From SSF26 sp037443945 (lineage in GTDB: Bacteria > Chloroflexota > Anaerolineae > J102), in NCBI GenBank assembly GCA_037443945.1, contig JBBINH010000007.1, positions 34,060 through 98,059 on the forward strand: a stretch of 64,000 nt of DNA, read 5' to 3'. Shown piece after piece: positions 23,274 through 31,740 of the stretch (the stretch's first letter is position 1; each line of letters opens with the position of its first letter). The notes beneath the pieces are model-generated. The model ran no database searches. It had not been told where the DNA came from and was given only the letters and a program-made list of their open reading frames with translations. The position numbers and the translations under genes were made by a program.

Positions 23274-25487
23274 CTAGAAAAACCGCATTTGTTCGGGCGG
23301 AACCGAGGTCATGGGTTCCAGTCCCAGCTGCGTTAGCCAATGATCGGGCTTTTCATCCGGCGTAGCCAGCAGCTCGCGCAGGCGCCGGAATGGGATCACC
23401 GTCCAGCCTCCGGTGGCAAGAGCAGCCGCCCATAACGGTTGGTGCTCAAGACGCCATTGCACCAATCCTGCCCGACTCCCCGGAAAAATGAGAAAACGCG
23501 CTAACCCCGGAATAGGCGCACGGCTACGCCATAGCCGTGGCGTGAGCGCCGTGGTGCTCGTCACGACAAAACCGGCTCGCCGTCGCCCCTCCCGCTGCCA
23601 CTCGACCGTCCAAAGCCCATCTTCCCACCAGGCGGCGGCGGCAAACCCCATCTGCTCGCCGATGCCCACCAGGCCGCGGGCCAACCGTTCGCACTCCTGC
23701 CGACGCCGGCTTGGGTCATCCTGCGGCTTTAGGATCAGACCCGTTGGGGTTACATCGAGGTAGGATGCCATCAAGGCTTCGAGCCAGGGGCGATCGGGAG
23801 GTAAAAGGGCCGGAAGGGCCAGGGTCAGCGCAGCGACCAGGGTCTCGGCATCGGGATAGAGGTGCTTCTGGACCCACTGCAAAAACGTCGTCTCGCTGCG
23901 GTCGCTGGCCGGTTGCCAGGCCGCCGGCGGCTCTTCCAGCCACCAAAAGGCCGTTTCGCCCGGTTCCCAGGGCGCACCCGTGCTACCGAGCACAACCAGG
24001 CCGGCCGGTGGGGTCAAGGGATCGAGCACGGCCTCCAGATCGGTTTCGACTTCTCCCGGCAGCACCGGTAGCCCGGCCCCTTGCCAGGCCGCCAGAATGT
24101 GGGGGCGGAGGACGGCTGTCGGCAACGGTTCTCCGTATCGGCTTATGACATCGCGCAGGGCCGTTGCGGCAATGGCGGCGGCTTCGGTCTTTGCGGGTGC
24201 GGTCCGGACGGCCGGGGACGGCGCCGACTTGGTCGCAACCGCCAGAGCCACGTACTCGCCGACAGCACTCATCGCCACGCGCGGCGGTTCGCACAAGCGC
24301 GGGAGGGCGGCCAGGACGGCGGCCGAGGGGTCCTCATCCCCGCGCCACCGCCATTGCACGGCCAGATGACCGCCCGGTGTCAGGGCCTGCCATAAAGCCT
24401 GAAAACTGCGCCGAAGCCGTCGTTGCCAAAAGTCCCACTCTCCCGGTCGCAGGGTCAGCAAATCCAACAGCGGTGTGACCGCCTCCCGACCGAAAAGCCA
24501 GCCACTCCAGGCCACACGCAACAGCCAATACACCGGTAACGGCGGCGGCACCGCCGCCAGCACCAGCCCTGCCTGTACCGTGCTTATGCCGGCCCACTGC
24601 TCCGGCCAGCGCTGGACGAGATGAACCGTGCGATCGGGCCTGGATGCCTGCTGATGCAGGCGCCGCACTTCCTCGTGCAACACGAGGAACAGATTGCGTT
24701 CGCCGAACCGTCGGGGGCGTCGCACCCCTGTTTGCCATAGCCACTCCGGTTGATCGGCGAGGCTGCTTCCCAGCCACAAAGCCCGGGCCATGACCCATTG
24801 CAAGCTCCGACGCAGGGCTTGGTCCAGCCCCAAGTCCCGCAGGATGCGCAGACTTTGCCATAAAGCCCACAGATTGCGAGGCGTATAGAACTGGGTCACC
24901 TGCTCGATGCGAGGCCGCAGAGGATCGCCCACCGGAACGACCCGCTCCATCATCTCCCAGAAAAGCCCGCGGCCGGGTTCGAATTCGGCTGCCCGCGCCC
25001 GGTCTTCGACCTCAGCGAGGGCCTCACCCTGGTACCCGCAATGCGCGCAGGCGACGGTGCGGGCTACCAGGGTCGGCGGCGCGCCTTGCCAGCGAAAGGC
25101 CAGGGCCATGGTCGGCCGCCAACAGGCCGGACACGATGTGTTGTAGATCCGTTGCAGATACTGACCCCAGGGTCGCCCGCGATAGGGGGCATCGAGCAAG
25201 CGGGTGCAGGCCGTCGCCGCTTCGGCCGCGATGTTGCTGCGCATCGACACCGCCAGCGCCAACAGGGCCAGGGGATCGGGGGAAACGGCGGTCAAGGTCC
25301 CCGGTGCGATGGAGGCCAGGTCGGGGCCGACGCCCCAGGCCATGAGCAGACCGGGCGGTGTTTCCGCCTGCACGGCGGCGATCAGGGGCGAGGCAAACCA
25401 GGCTTCGACCTGCGCCGCCATATCGTCACGACGGACCGATGGCAACGAAAGACGCCACGAGGAAATCGCATCTGCGCATTCGGTCAT
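23274..25487 (-). CDS. Large degenerate DNA-methylase-like protein
   Basis: A 737-residue cytosolic protein. Its layout recalls DUF1156-type putative DNA methylases: VSPDPLALLALAV (69-81) where they have the x-D-x-N-P-L-A-V-x-L SAM strand, a zinc ribbon C-P-A-C (119-122)...C-A-H-C (147-150), FYTPRNLWALWQSL (200-213), VPPPLPVYWLLRVAWSGWL (313-331) where they have D-P-P-Y-x-x-x-x-x-Y, and LTPGGHLAVQW (369-379). The Asp/Asn-Pro-Pro-Tyr catalytic motif is thus replaced by Val-Pro-Pro-Pro, so methylation is unlikely. The C-terminal 300 residues are a separate region, ending with a domain rich in Trp (AAAAWWEDGLWTVEWQ, LARFLIFPGSRAGLVQW) that I cannot name. A possible -10 (TACGAT) ends six bases before the ATG. 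Family assignment is inference. Confidence 0.6.
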   Translation of the reverse strand: MTECADAISSWRLSLPSVRRDDMAAQVEAWFASPLIAAVQAETPPGLLMAWGVGPDLASIAPGTLTAVSPDPLALLALAVSMRSNIAAEAATACTRLLDAPYRGRPWGQYLQRIYNTSCPACWRPTMALAFRWQGAPPTLVARTVACAHCGYQGEALAEVEDRARAAEFEPGRGLFWEMMERVVPVGDPLRPRIEQVTQFYTPRNLWALWQSLRILRDLGLDQALRRSLQWVMARALWLGSSLADQPEWLWQTGVRRPRRFGERNLFLVLHEEVRRLHQQASRPDRTVHLVQRWPEQWAGISTVQAGLVLAAVPPPLPVYWLLRVAWSGWLFGREAVTPLLDLLTLRPGEWDFWQRRLRRSFQALWQALTPGGHLAVQWRWRGDEDPSAAVLAALPRLCEPPRVAMSAVGEYVALAVATKSAPSPAVRTAPAKTEAAAIAATALRDVISRYGEPLPTAVLRPHILAAWQGAGLPVLPGEVETDLEAVLDPLTPPAGLVVLGSTGAPWEPGETAFWWLEEPPAAWQPASDRSETTFLQWVQKHLYPDAETLVAALTLALPALLPPDRPWLEALMASYLDVTPTGLILKPQDDPSRRRQECERLARGLVGIGEQMGFAAAAWWEDGLWTVEWQREGRRRAGFVVTSTTALTPRLWRSRAPIPGLARFLIFPGSRAGLVQWRLEHQPLWAAALATGGWTVIPFRRLRELLATPDEKPDHWLTQLGLEPMTSVPPEQMRFF

Positions 25488-25854
25488 GTTGCCATCGTAA
25501 CATGTGCTTTCGGCCCCGGCAAGAGGCTTTGCGGAGAGACGGGTAATTGCCCACGTGCCGATCGAGGTCGCCTCTTATGGGCCTGTGGCCTCTCGGTCGG
25601 CTTACGCCGACGCACCCGGTCGGCGCAGGCCGATGCCCGGCACCATGGCTCAGGGAGACCGATTTTCTCAATCAGCGCACGGTGGCGGGCGGCCGGGTAG
25701 GGAATTTCAGAGACGGCCGGAATTGCCCAAAGGCGCCGGCAGCGGTACAATGAATACCCGGTTTCGCCTCGATCCAAAGGCGGTTCTATGGCGCTTGCTT
25801 TCCCCACGCCTCTCTCGGTGTCGCATTTCTCGTCGTCCCAACGGAACAGGAGCT
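25488..25854. other. Divergent intergenic region
   Basis: This 367-base spacer separates the methylase-like gene (-) from the epimerase gene (+). I see no gene in it. It holds a possible -10 for the minus-strand gene at 25494-25499 (TACGAT) and a good plus-strand promoter at 25723-25751. Confidence 0.6.
25723..25751 (+). promoter_or_regulatory. Promoter of the epimerase gene
   Basis: TTGCCC (25723-25728) and TACAAT (25746-25751) are 17 bases apart, each close to consensus. Transcription would begin near 25758, giving a leader of about 97 bases that ends with AGGAG before the ATG. Confidence 0.55.
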
Positions 25855-26829
25855 ATGAATTTTCTGATCACCGGAGGAGCCGGCTTCATCGGCCGCCATC
25901 TGGCTAAACGTCTGGTTGAATTGGGACATCACGTCCGTGTCCTGGACGATCTCAGCGCCGGCGATCCCACTGCGCTTGACGAACGCGTCCTCTTCCAACG
26001 CGGGGATGTGCGCGATCTGCCCAAGCTGTGGACCCAATTGCACGGTATCGATTGTGTCTATCACCTGGCTGCCCGCGTCTCCCTGCCTCAATCCATCCTC
26101 TACCCGCGCGACTACAACGATGTCAATGTTGGCGGCACCGTCACCCTCATGGAAGCCATGCGTGCCACCGGCATTCGCCGCATCGTCCTGGCCTCGTCGG
26201 GCACCATCTACGGCGACCAAAAACGTCAGCCGGTGGACGAGACGGTCGTCCCTCAATTGCTCACCCCCTATGCTGTCAGCAAATTTGCCGCCGAACATTA
26301 CATGTTCACCCTGGGCATCCATTACGGCATCGAAACGGTGGCCTTGCGCATTTTCAATGCCTATGGTCCCGGCCAGGCCTTGCCGCCGGCCTATCCACCG
26401 GTGGTCCCCCAACTGATTCATCAGGTGCTCAACGGTGGCACTTTCGTGGTTTTCGGCAGCGGTAAGCAAACGCGCGATTATGTCTATATTGACGATGTCG
26501 TCGATGCCCTGATCGAGGCCGGCATCCGGGAGGGGGTGGATCGTCAGGTCATCAACGTCGGCAGCGGTCGCGAGACCAGCGTTGTGGAACTGATTGCCCT
26601 GGCGGAAAGAGTCACAGGCCGCACGGCCCGTGTTTTGTACAATGAACAGCAAAGCGGTGGGGTCAACCGTCTTCTGGCCGATCTGGAAAAGGCTGCCGCC
26701 CTCCTCGACTATCGGCCTCGGGTGTCTCTGGAAGAGGGCTTACGGCGTACGGTTTTGCTCGATCCCCGTTTCCGGCGGCTTATGGACAAAACGGTGCCCG
26801 CATCCGGTGCGAATCCCGACCGCGAGTAG
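25855..26829 (+). CDS. NAD-dependent sugar-nucleotide epimerase/dehydratase (SDR family)
   Basis: A 324-residue extended short-chain dehydrogenase. The NAD loop is GGAGFIG (7-13) and the catalytic pair is Y139-x3-K143 in TPYAVSKFAAEHY, with the Ser/Thr of the triad in LASSGTIYG. Substrate-side segments FNAYGPGQ and the later RDYVYIDDVVDALIEA are typical of UDP-glucose 4-epimerase and GDP-mannose 4,6-dehydratase relatives. It likely supplies an activated sugar for surface glycans; the exact sugar cannot be read. AGGAG five bases before the ATG fixes the start; an open frame extends further upstream but has no family similarity. Confidence 0.9.
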   Translation: MNFLITGGAGFIGRHLAKRLVELGHHVRVLDDLSAGDPTALDERVLFQRGDVRDLPKLWTQLHGIDCVYHLAARVSLPQSILYPRDYNDVNVGGTVTLMEAMRATGIRRIVLASSGTIYGDQKRQPVDETVVPQLLTPYAVSKFAAEHYMFTLGIHYGIETVALRIFNAYGPGQALPPAYPPVVPQLIHQVLNGGTFVVFGSGKQTRDYVYIDDVVDALIEAGIREGVDRQVINVGSGRETSVVELIALAERVTGRTARVLYNEQQSGGVNRLLADLEKAAALLDYRPRVSLEEGLRRTVLLDPRFRRLMDKTVPASGANPDRE

Positions 26830-26891
26830 CGCCGCGCCGTTCAGACCACGACTTCGGGAGCGATTCCAAACGATGGAGCTTGAGGGGGACT

Positions 26892-27533
26892 TCAGCGATG
26901 GATGACGACCGGTGTGCCGTAATCGGCCCATTCGTAGAGGAACCTGGCATCGGCGTTGCGCAGATTCACACAGCCGTGACTCATAGGCCGGCCAAAGTTG
27001 TTATGCCAGTACGTGCCGTGAATGGCGTAGTTGCCCACGAAGTACATAACCCATTGCACATTGGGCAGCCGGTAGCCGGGTCCTGACATGGTCTGGCTGC
27101 GGACTTTGCTGCGAATGCGAAACGTGCCCACCGGTGTGGGAGTACGGCGCAGGCCGGTGCTGACGGCTACATTGAGGACCACGCGATGGCCTTCGTGGGC
27201 GATCAGGCGCTGTTGCGAGAGGTCAATCTCGATCCAACGTCGGGCGCCGGCCGGCGCCGAAACGGATGGGGATGTCGGCGCCGGCCCACCGGCAGTCGGG
27301 ATAACCAGCCGCTGGCCCACGTAAATGCGATTGACATTGCTGATTCCGTTGGCCGCAGCCAACGCCCGCATCGAAACGCCGTAGCGTCGGGCGATCTGGG
27401 TGAGGGTTTCGCCTCGACGCACGATATGTACCGTTCCCCCGGAACCCGGTGCAGCCTGGGCCCGAGCCGGTAGGACCAAGTTTCCGGCCAGAATCACAAC
27501 GGCGGCCAGGAGTGCAAGCCACACCCTTGTCAT
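26892..27533 (-). CDS. Secreted LysM-L,D-transpeptidase (YkuD family)
   Basis: A 213-residue exported protein. The signal peptide runs to about ARAQA (residue 27). A LysM peptidoglycan-binding domain covers 35-79 (VHIVRRGETLTQIARRYGV...VNRIYVGQRLVIP). The YkuD catalytic domain follows with H172 in NYAIHGTYW and the catalytic Cys188 in SHGCVNL. It should form 3-3 crosslinks in peptidoglycan or attach proteins to it, outside the membrane. Start choice: GGGAG lies eight bases before ATG 27533 but only two before ATG 27539, so the shorter form is preferred. The gene stands after rimM on the same strand with about 190 bases between them. Confidence 0.92.
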   Translation of the reverse strand: MTRVWLALLAAVVILAGNLVLPARAQAAPGSGGTVHIVRRGETLTQIARRYGVSMRALAAANGISNVNRIYVGQRLVIPTAGGPAPTSPSVSAPAGARRWIEIDLSQQRLIAHEGHRVVLNVAVSTGLRRTPTPVGTFRIRSKVRSQTMSGPGYRLPNVQWVMYFVGNYAIHGTYWHNNFGRPMSHGCVNLRNADARFLYEWADYGTPVVIHR

Positions 27534-27723
27534 TGCCATCTCTCCCGAGCGGAACGCCGACCCGGAGGTCTTCTCCACGGCGGCCAACAGGATAAACCGG
27601 ATCTCGTCCCGGCCCGTCTGACCGCCGAACGGCGCTCACCGAGGGGCTCCCTCAGACGCTCCAGCCCCGACTGCCTGACCCTGTTGCCGAGAGCTTGCGT
27701 CCGCCTTAGGATGCGCCACGCCG

Positions 27724-28263
27724 TCAGAATCGGCTCGGTCCATCCGCTTCGTTGCTGTCATCCAGGGCCGGAACCAGACCTGGCAGCAACTTTACCACAA
27801 GTCGCCGATTTTGCAAATCAACCTCTTGCACCACGTCGGCAATGGCCGGCAAAAGCACTTCACCCCAGGCCCCTTGTGTCACATAGACCTCATTGGCTCC
27901 TGTCCACCAGACTTCGCGTAAAATCCCTAATTCAATGCCGGTTGTTGTCACAACCAGCAAGCCTTCCAGTTCATCGCTGTAGTACTCCCCTTCCGGTAGG
28001 GGCCGCGCCCACTCGCGTGGGATCACCAGGAAACGGCCACGCAACGATTCGGCCTCGGTACGGGTGGGGTAACCGGTCAGGCGAATCAACATAAAACCGC
28101 GATAGGGCCGTGCCGAGAGGACCCGGCGGGGCTGTTCCTCGCCTTCGAGCCATAACTCCGCGCCCACGGCAAAGCGCTCGGGAAAATCGGTCATGACTTC
28201 GACCTTGACCTCCCCGCGCACCCCGTGGGGGGCCACGATCCGGCCCACGATCATGGTGCTCAT
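27724..28263 (-). CDS. rimM: 16S rRNA processing protein RimM
   Basis: A 179-residue two-domain protein. The N-terminal beta barrel opens with IVGRIVAPHGVRGEVKV, the RimM signature, and LIRLTGYPTRTEAESLRG closes that domain; the C-terminal PRC barrel contains GIELGILREVWWTGANEVYVTQG and ILLPAI-like LLPAIADVVQEVDL. RimM helps mature the head of the 30S subunit and binds S19. It overlaps the start of khpA by four bases and belongs to the ffh-rpsP-khpA-rimM operon. TrmD, its usual next neighbour, is missing here. Confidence 0.95.
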   Translation of the reverse strand: MSTMIVGRIVAPHGVRGEVKVEVMTDFPERFAVGAELWLEGEEQPRRVLSARPYRGFMLIRLTGYPTRTEAESLRGRFLVIPREWARPLPEGEYYSDELEGLLVVTTTGIELGILREVWWTGANEVYVTQGAWGEVLLPAIADVVQEVDLQNRRLVVKLLPGLVPALDDSNEADGPSRF

Positions 28264-28487
28264 TCGATATCTACCGTCACTTTGAGCCCTTTGCGTGCGC
28301 CGGCAACCCGGGCCAGGACGCGAATGGCTGCCGCCGTGCGGCCCTGGCGGCCGATCAACCGACCGACATCATCGCCGGCGGCATGGATGGCGAGATGGAG
28401 ATTGGACCCGGTACGCCGGGACGAGACAACCACCCGCTCGGGGTGATGGACCAATTCACGGGCAATGAACTCGACAAGCGCTTTCAT
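28260..28487 (-). CDS. khpA: KH-domain RNA-binding protein KhpA
   Basis: A 75-residue protein that is a single KH fold: MKALVEFIARELVHHPERV, then the conserved RLIGRQGRTAAAIRVL (the R/G-x-x-G loop that holds RNA), ending in VTVDIE. The length is normal for KhpA (formerly YlqC). It binds RNA and, in Firmicutes, partners KhpB in cell-division control; no khpB is in this window. Start 28487 is preferred over ATG 28493, because GGGG lies at better spacing and the family begins MKxLVEFIA. Confidence 0.93.
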   Translation of the reverse strand: MKALVEFIARELVHHPERVVVSSRRTGSNLHLAIHAAGDDVGRLIGRQGRTAAAIRVLARVAGARKGLKVTVDIE

Positions 28488-28573
28488 CAGCATATACCCC
28501 CAAAACATTCCCCATCACCACCCAAACGGGCGAGGATGGGGAATGTCGGTCGTGGAGAGAAACGGAAAGGCGA

Positions 28574-28840
28574 TCAGGCTTCGGTCTCGGCGCCTGACTC
28601 CAGGGTGAAGCCGATACGGCGCAGCATCTGCGCCACCGACTCGCTGGGCTGAGCGCCCTGGCTCAGCCAGTAGGCCAGACGCTCACGGTTGACTTCAAAG
28701 GTCGGCGGATTCGTGCGGGGGTTGTAATAGCCGAGGTTCTCGATGAAATGACCATCGCGTGGCGCCCGTTGGTCGGCTACGACCACACGGTACGATGCCT
28801 GTTTGGTGGAACCGGTGCGACGAAGACGGATGCGAACCAT
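28574..28840 (-). CDS. rpsP: 30S ribosomal protein S16
   Basis: An 88-residue S16: MVRIRLRRTGSTKQASYRVV, then ADQRAPRDGHFIENLGYYNP, and ERLAYWLSQGAQPSESVAQML, all hallmark segments. It is essential for 30S assembly. It sits between ffh and khpA in the standard order. The start at 28840 is fixed by the universally short N-terminus; AGGAG lies 13 bases upstream, a little far. Confidence 0.97.
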   Translation of the reverse strand: MVRIRLRRTGSTKQASYRVVVADQRAPRDGHFIENLGYYNPRTNPPTFEVNRERLAYWLSQGAQPSESVAQMLRRIGFTLESGAETEA

Positions 28841-28981
28841 AGGTAGGTGTGACTCCTGAAATGCGACTCCGATGAGCCGATGATGAAATAGAAACGAGGA
28901 CAGAAAGGAAACAAACAGGGGCAATGGAGCCCGGCGAGACGCCGAACTGCCCGGAGTTGTGCGACGGCACCCTGGCGGACA

Positions 28982-30319
28982 CTAAAGGCCGAACATGCGA
29001 CCCAGGCCGCCCATCCCGGCACGACGACCACTCTGTTGCAATTGTTTCATCAGGCGCTGCATCTCGCGGAACTGACGGAGCAGATCGTTGACCTCCTGAA
29101 CCGTGGCGCCGGAGCCGGCGGCAATCCGCCGTCGCCGACTGGCATTCAGGATGGAGGGATCGCGACGCTCCTCCGGTGTCATCGAGCAGATGATGGCCTC
29201 GATCCGGCGCAGTTGCTTTTCGGTCGTCTGGGGGTCGATCTCTTTAGCCAGCCGTCCCAGGCCGGGGATCATCTCCAACAGGCCGGTAAGGGGTCCCATC
29301 TTCTTGAGCTGGCGCATTTGCTTGAGGAAGTCCTCGAGATCGAAGGTGGCCGTGCGCAGCTTTTTCTCCAACCGCACGGCTTCCTCCCGGTCGATCGTGG
29401 CCTGGGCCTTTTCGATCATGGTCAGGACATCGCCCATGCCTAGGATGCGGGAAGCCAGGCGGTCGGGATGGAAGACCTCGATACCGTCTACCTTTTCGCT
29501 GGTGCCGAGAAACTTGATGGGCACGCCGGTCACCGTGCGCATCGAGATGGCGGCGCCGCCGCGCGCATCGCCGTCGATTTTGGTCAGGATCAGACCGGTC
29601 AGCCCTACCCGGTTGTGGAAGTCCTGGGCCACACGCACGGCCTCCTGGCCGGTCATGGCATCGGCCACCAGCAGCACCTCACAGGGATTGGCAATGGCCT
29701 TGATCTGCACCAGTTCCTGCATCATCTGCTCATCGATGTTAAGCCGGCCGGCCGTGTCGATGATGACCACCGTCCGGGCTTCTTCGCGGGCGCGGCGGAG
29801 ACCACGACGGACGATCTCCGGTGGGGGCGGCTCGATACCCTCGCTGTGGACGGGGATATCGATCTGGCGACCGAGCACCTCCAACTGGGTAACGGCAGCC
29901 GGTCGGTAGGTATCGGCGGCAATAAGCAGAGGGCGTTGGCCGGACGAGCGCAGACGATTGGCCAGTTTGGCGGCCATGGTGGTTTTGCCCGAACCCTGGA
30001 GACCGACCAACATGATGACGTGGGGAGGGGGGCCGGACAAATCCAGGCGCGCCGGTTCGCCCAGCGTGGCGATAAGCTCCTCGTGGACGATTTTGATCAC
30101 CTGCTGAGCCGGAGTCAGGCTACGCAACACCTCGGTGCCGATGGCCCGCTCGCGCACGCGGGCCAGGAAATCCTTGACAACCTTGTAGTTGACATCGGCT
30201 TCCAGCAGGGCCAGACGCACTTCGCGCAGGGCCGCGTCGACGTCGGCTTCGGATAGCCGGCCGCGACGGCTCATTTTATCGAAAACCTGTTGGAGTCTGG
30301 CGGTGAGGGTATCGAACAT
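28982..30319 (-). CDS. ffh: Signal recognition particle GTPase Ffh
   Basis: A 445-residue SRP54 homologue. The N domain (1-85) precedes the G domain with P-loop GLQGSGKT, then DTAGRLNID, TKIDGDARGG and GTSEKVDGIEVF. The methionine-rich M domain (from about 300) contains LTGLLEMIPGLG and SRRRRIAAGSG, which contact 4.5S RNA, and ends GMGGLGRMFGL. It delivers nascent membrane proteins to the FtsY receptor; SecDF are encoded in the same window. It is the first gene of the ffh-rpsP-khpA-rimM operon and has a good promoter upstream. Confidence 0.97.
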   Translation of the reverse strand: MFDTLTARLQQVFDKMSRRGRLSEADVDAALREVRLALLEADVNYKVVKDFLARVRERAIGTEVLRSLTPAQQVIKIVHEELIATLGEPARLDLSGPPPHVIMLVGLQGSGKTTMAAKLANRLRSSGQRPLLIAADTYRPAAVTQLEVLGRQIDIPVHSEGIEPPPPEIVRRGLRRAREEARTVVIIDTAGRLNIDEQMMQELVQIKAIANPCEVLLVADAMTGQEAVRVAQDFHNRVGLTGLILTKIDGDARGGAAISMRTVTGVPIKFLGTSEKVDGIEVFHPDRLASRILGMGDVLTMIEKAQATIDREEAVRLEKKLRTATFDLEDFLKQMRQLKKMGPLTGLLEMIPGLGRLAKEIDPQTTEKQLRRIEAIICSMTPEERRDPSILNASRRRRIAAGSGATVQEVNDLLRQFREMQRLMKQLQQSGRRAGMGGLGRMFGL

Positions 30320-30363
30320 GGACGGGAAACGGAAAGAGCGGTTGTCAGACGCGCCAAGGGATT

Positions 30364-30393
30364 ATTGTAGCGGCAAGGCACCGGAATTGGCAA
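30364..30393 (-). promoter_or_regulatory. Promoter of the ffh operon
   Basis: On the minus strand TTGCCA (30393-30388) and TACAAT (30369-30364) are 18 bases apart, both near consensus. The start site would be near 30357, with a leader of about 38 bases before ffh. Confidence 0.55.
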
Positions 30394-30533
30394 AGTCGGT
30401 TCCGGCTCGGCGAGTCTGACAAGGGCGCCGGCAGAAAAGGCCGGGCCTTAGAGCCAAGACCGCCGCCGACTTGGCGGACGGCCTCGTTGTCTATCCCGGC
30501 AGCGCAACGACAACACGGCAGGCGCGGGCCACT

Positions 30534-31616
30534 TCACACCCTGGGCAGGAAAACCCGATGTCCCTGCCCCTGCCGCCGGGTATAATGCACCTCGGTTTCG
30601 CCTTGAACGTTGGCACACAGCCATACCAGATGGGCTTCACCGGTCTCGGCCAGGACCAGCCAGGGTTCCTGCGGCCGATAATTCTCGGCCACGGCCAGCT
30701 CGACTGCCTCCCATTCTGTCTGACCCACCGGACAGGCGCTGTATTCCAGGGTCTCCAGATAATCCCAAGCCACGGCGACGAGGCTGTTGCCGATGGCCAA
30801 TGTCGGCCATCCTCCCTGTTCCAAAGCCGCGCTGAGCGGCTGCGGCTCGCTCCAGCTCTCCTCGTGGGCGCGTGTGTACACGATGCGCTCGTGCTGGGCA
30901 AGCCGTTCGCGCCACACCACATGGACGACACCGGTTTCGTCTACGGCAACCCGGGGACCGGCTGCCGGATGGCTTCCGTCAGAAAGTCGCCGCGGCGACG
31001 ACCACCCTCTGCCTTCCCACCGGGTATAGAACACATCGCCGTGGGTCAGGTCATCATCGCCCGTTTGAAAGACGACATGCAACCTGCCGACTCGGTCAAA
31101 AGCGCCGCAAGGTCGGCGTCCGGCGGCGTGGGGTATGGGACGGCCGTCCCAACGCCAGGCGCTGCGCTGGCGGGCGTGGTAGATGACGGCATAGCCGGGC
31201 GAATCGTCCTCCCACAGGAGATGGACGACGCCGTCCGGCGCTATCACGACCTGGGGGTAGGCCGATGTCCCCGGGGTAAGCGAGACATTCTGGGGCAGAA
31301 TCCAGGCGGATTCCTTACGCACGGCGTAGTAGATATCGTAGCGGCCGGCGTAGTCGTTGGCAAACGTCAAATGCAGGTTACCGCCGCCATCGTATACGGC
31401 TGCGGGCTGCCGACCACCTACCAGGCGCAGCGGTGGCTGCCAGGCGCTGCCGTCGCCATACCGATGATAGATGGCATTCTGGTTTTCCCAGAACAGGTCC
31501 AGCCGGTTCGTCGTCACGGCCAGAACAGGCCGGCGCAGGTGCGGACCCTGGGCCAGAATGACCGGAGATGTCCAGGTCTGAGCCAGACGCGGGGGATGGG
31601 AGGGGGAAACGGACAT
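30534..31616 (-). CDS. Repetitive beta-propeller-like (sialidase/neuraminidase-like) protein
   Basis: A protein of about 360 residues made of repeats of roughly 50 residues. Each has a strand pair of the type VVIAPDGVVHLLWEDDSPG-YAVIYHARQ, VAVDETGVVHVVWRERLA-ERIVYTRAH and FDRVGRLHVVFQTGDDDL-DVFYTRW, the pattern of six- or seven-bladed propellers with Asp-box-like turns seen in exo-sialidase and BNR-type proteins. No catalytic Arg/Tyr set is evident, so it may only bind. The end, GHRVFLPRV, carries the LP motif also found on other secreted proteins here. A signal peptide is not apparent; the start is uncertain (ATG 31616, or TTG 31640), and neither has a good ribosome site. Confidence 0.68.
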   Translation of the reverse strand: MSVSPSHPPRLAQTWTSPVILAQGPHLRRPVLAVTTNRLDLFWENQNAIYHRYGDGSAWQPPLRLVGGRQPAAVYDGGGNLHLTFANDYAGRYDIYYAVRKESAWILPQNVSLTPGTSAYPQVVIAPDGVVHLLWEDDSPGYAVIYHARQRSAWRWDGRPIPHAAGRRPCGAFDRVGRLHVVFQTGDDDLTHGDVFYTRWEGRGWSSPRRLSDGSHPAAGPRVAVDETGVVHVVWRERLAQHERIVYTRAHEESWSEPQPLSAALEQGGWPTLAIGNSLVAVAWDYLETLEYSACPVGQTEWEAVELAVAENYRPQEPWLVLAETGEAHLVWLCANVQGETEVHYTRRQGQGHRVFLPRV

Positions 31617-31740
31617 AAGGGGCAGGTACTCCGAAGGCAACTGCAGGCGGGGGAAGAAACCGGCTAAAGGAATTCACCAGGTCGTCGTCGCCATCCAACG
31701 ACCGTCCCCAAAACGACCAGCAAGGGCATCGAGGCGGGTA

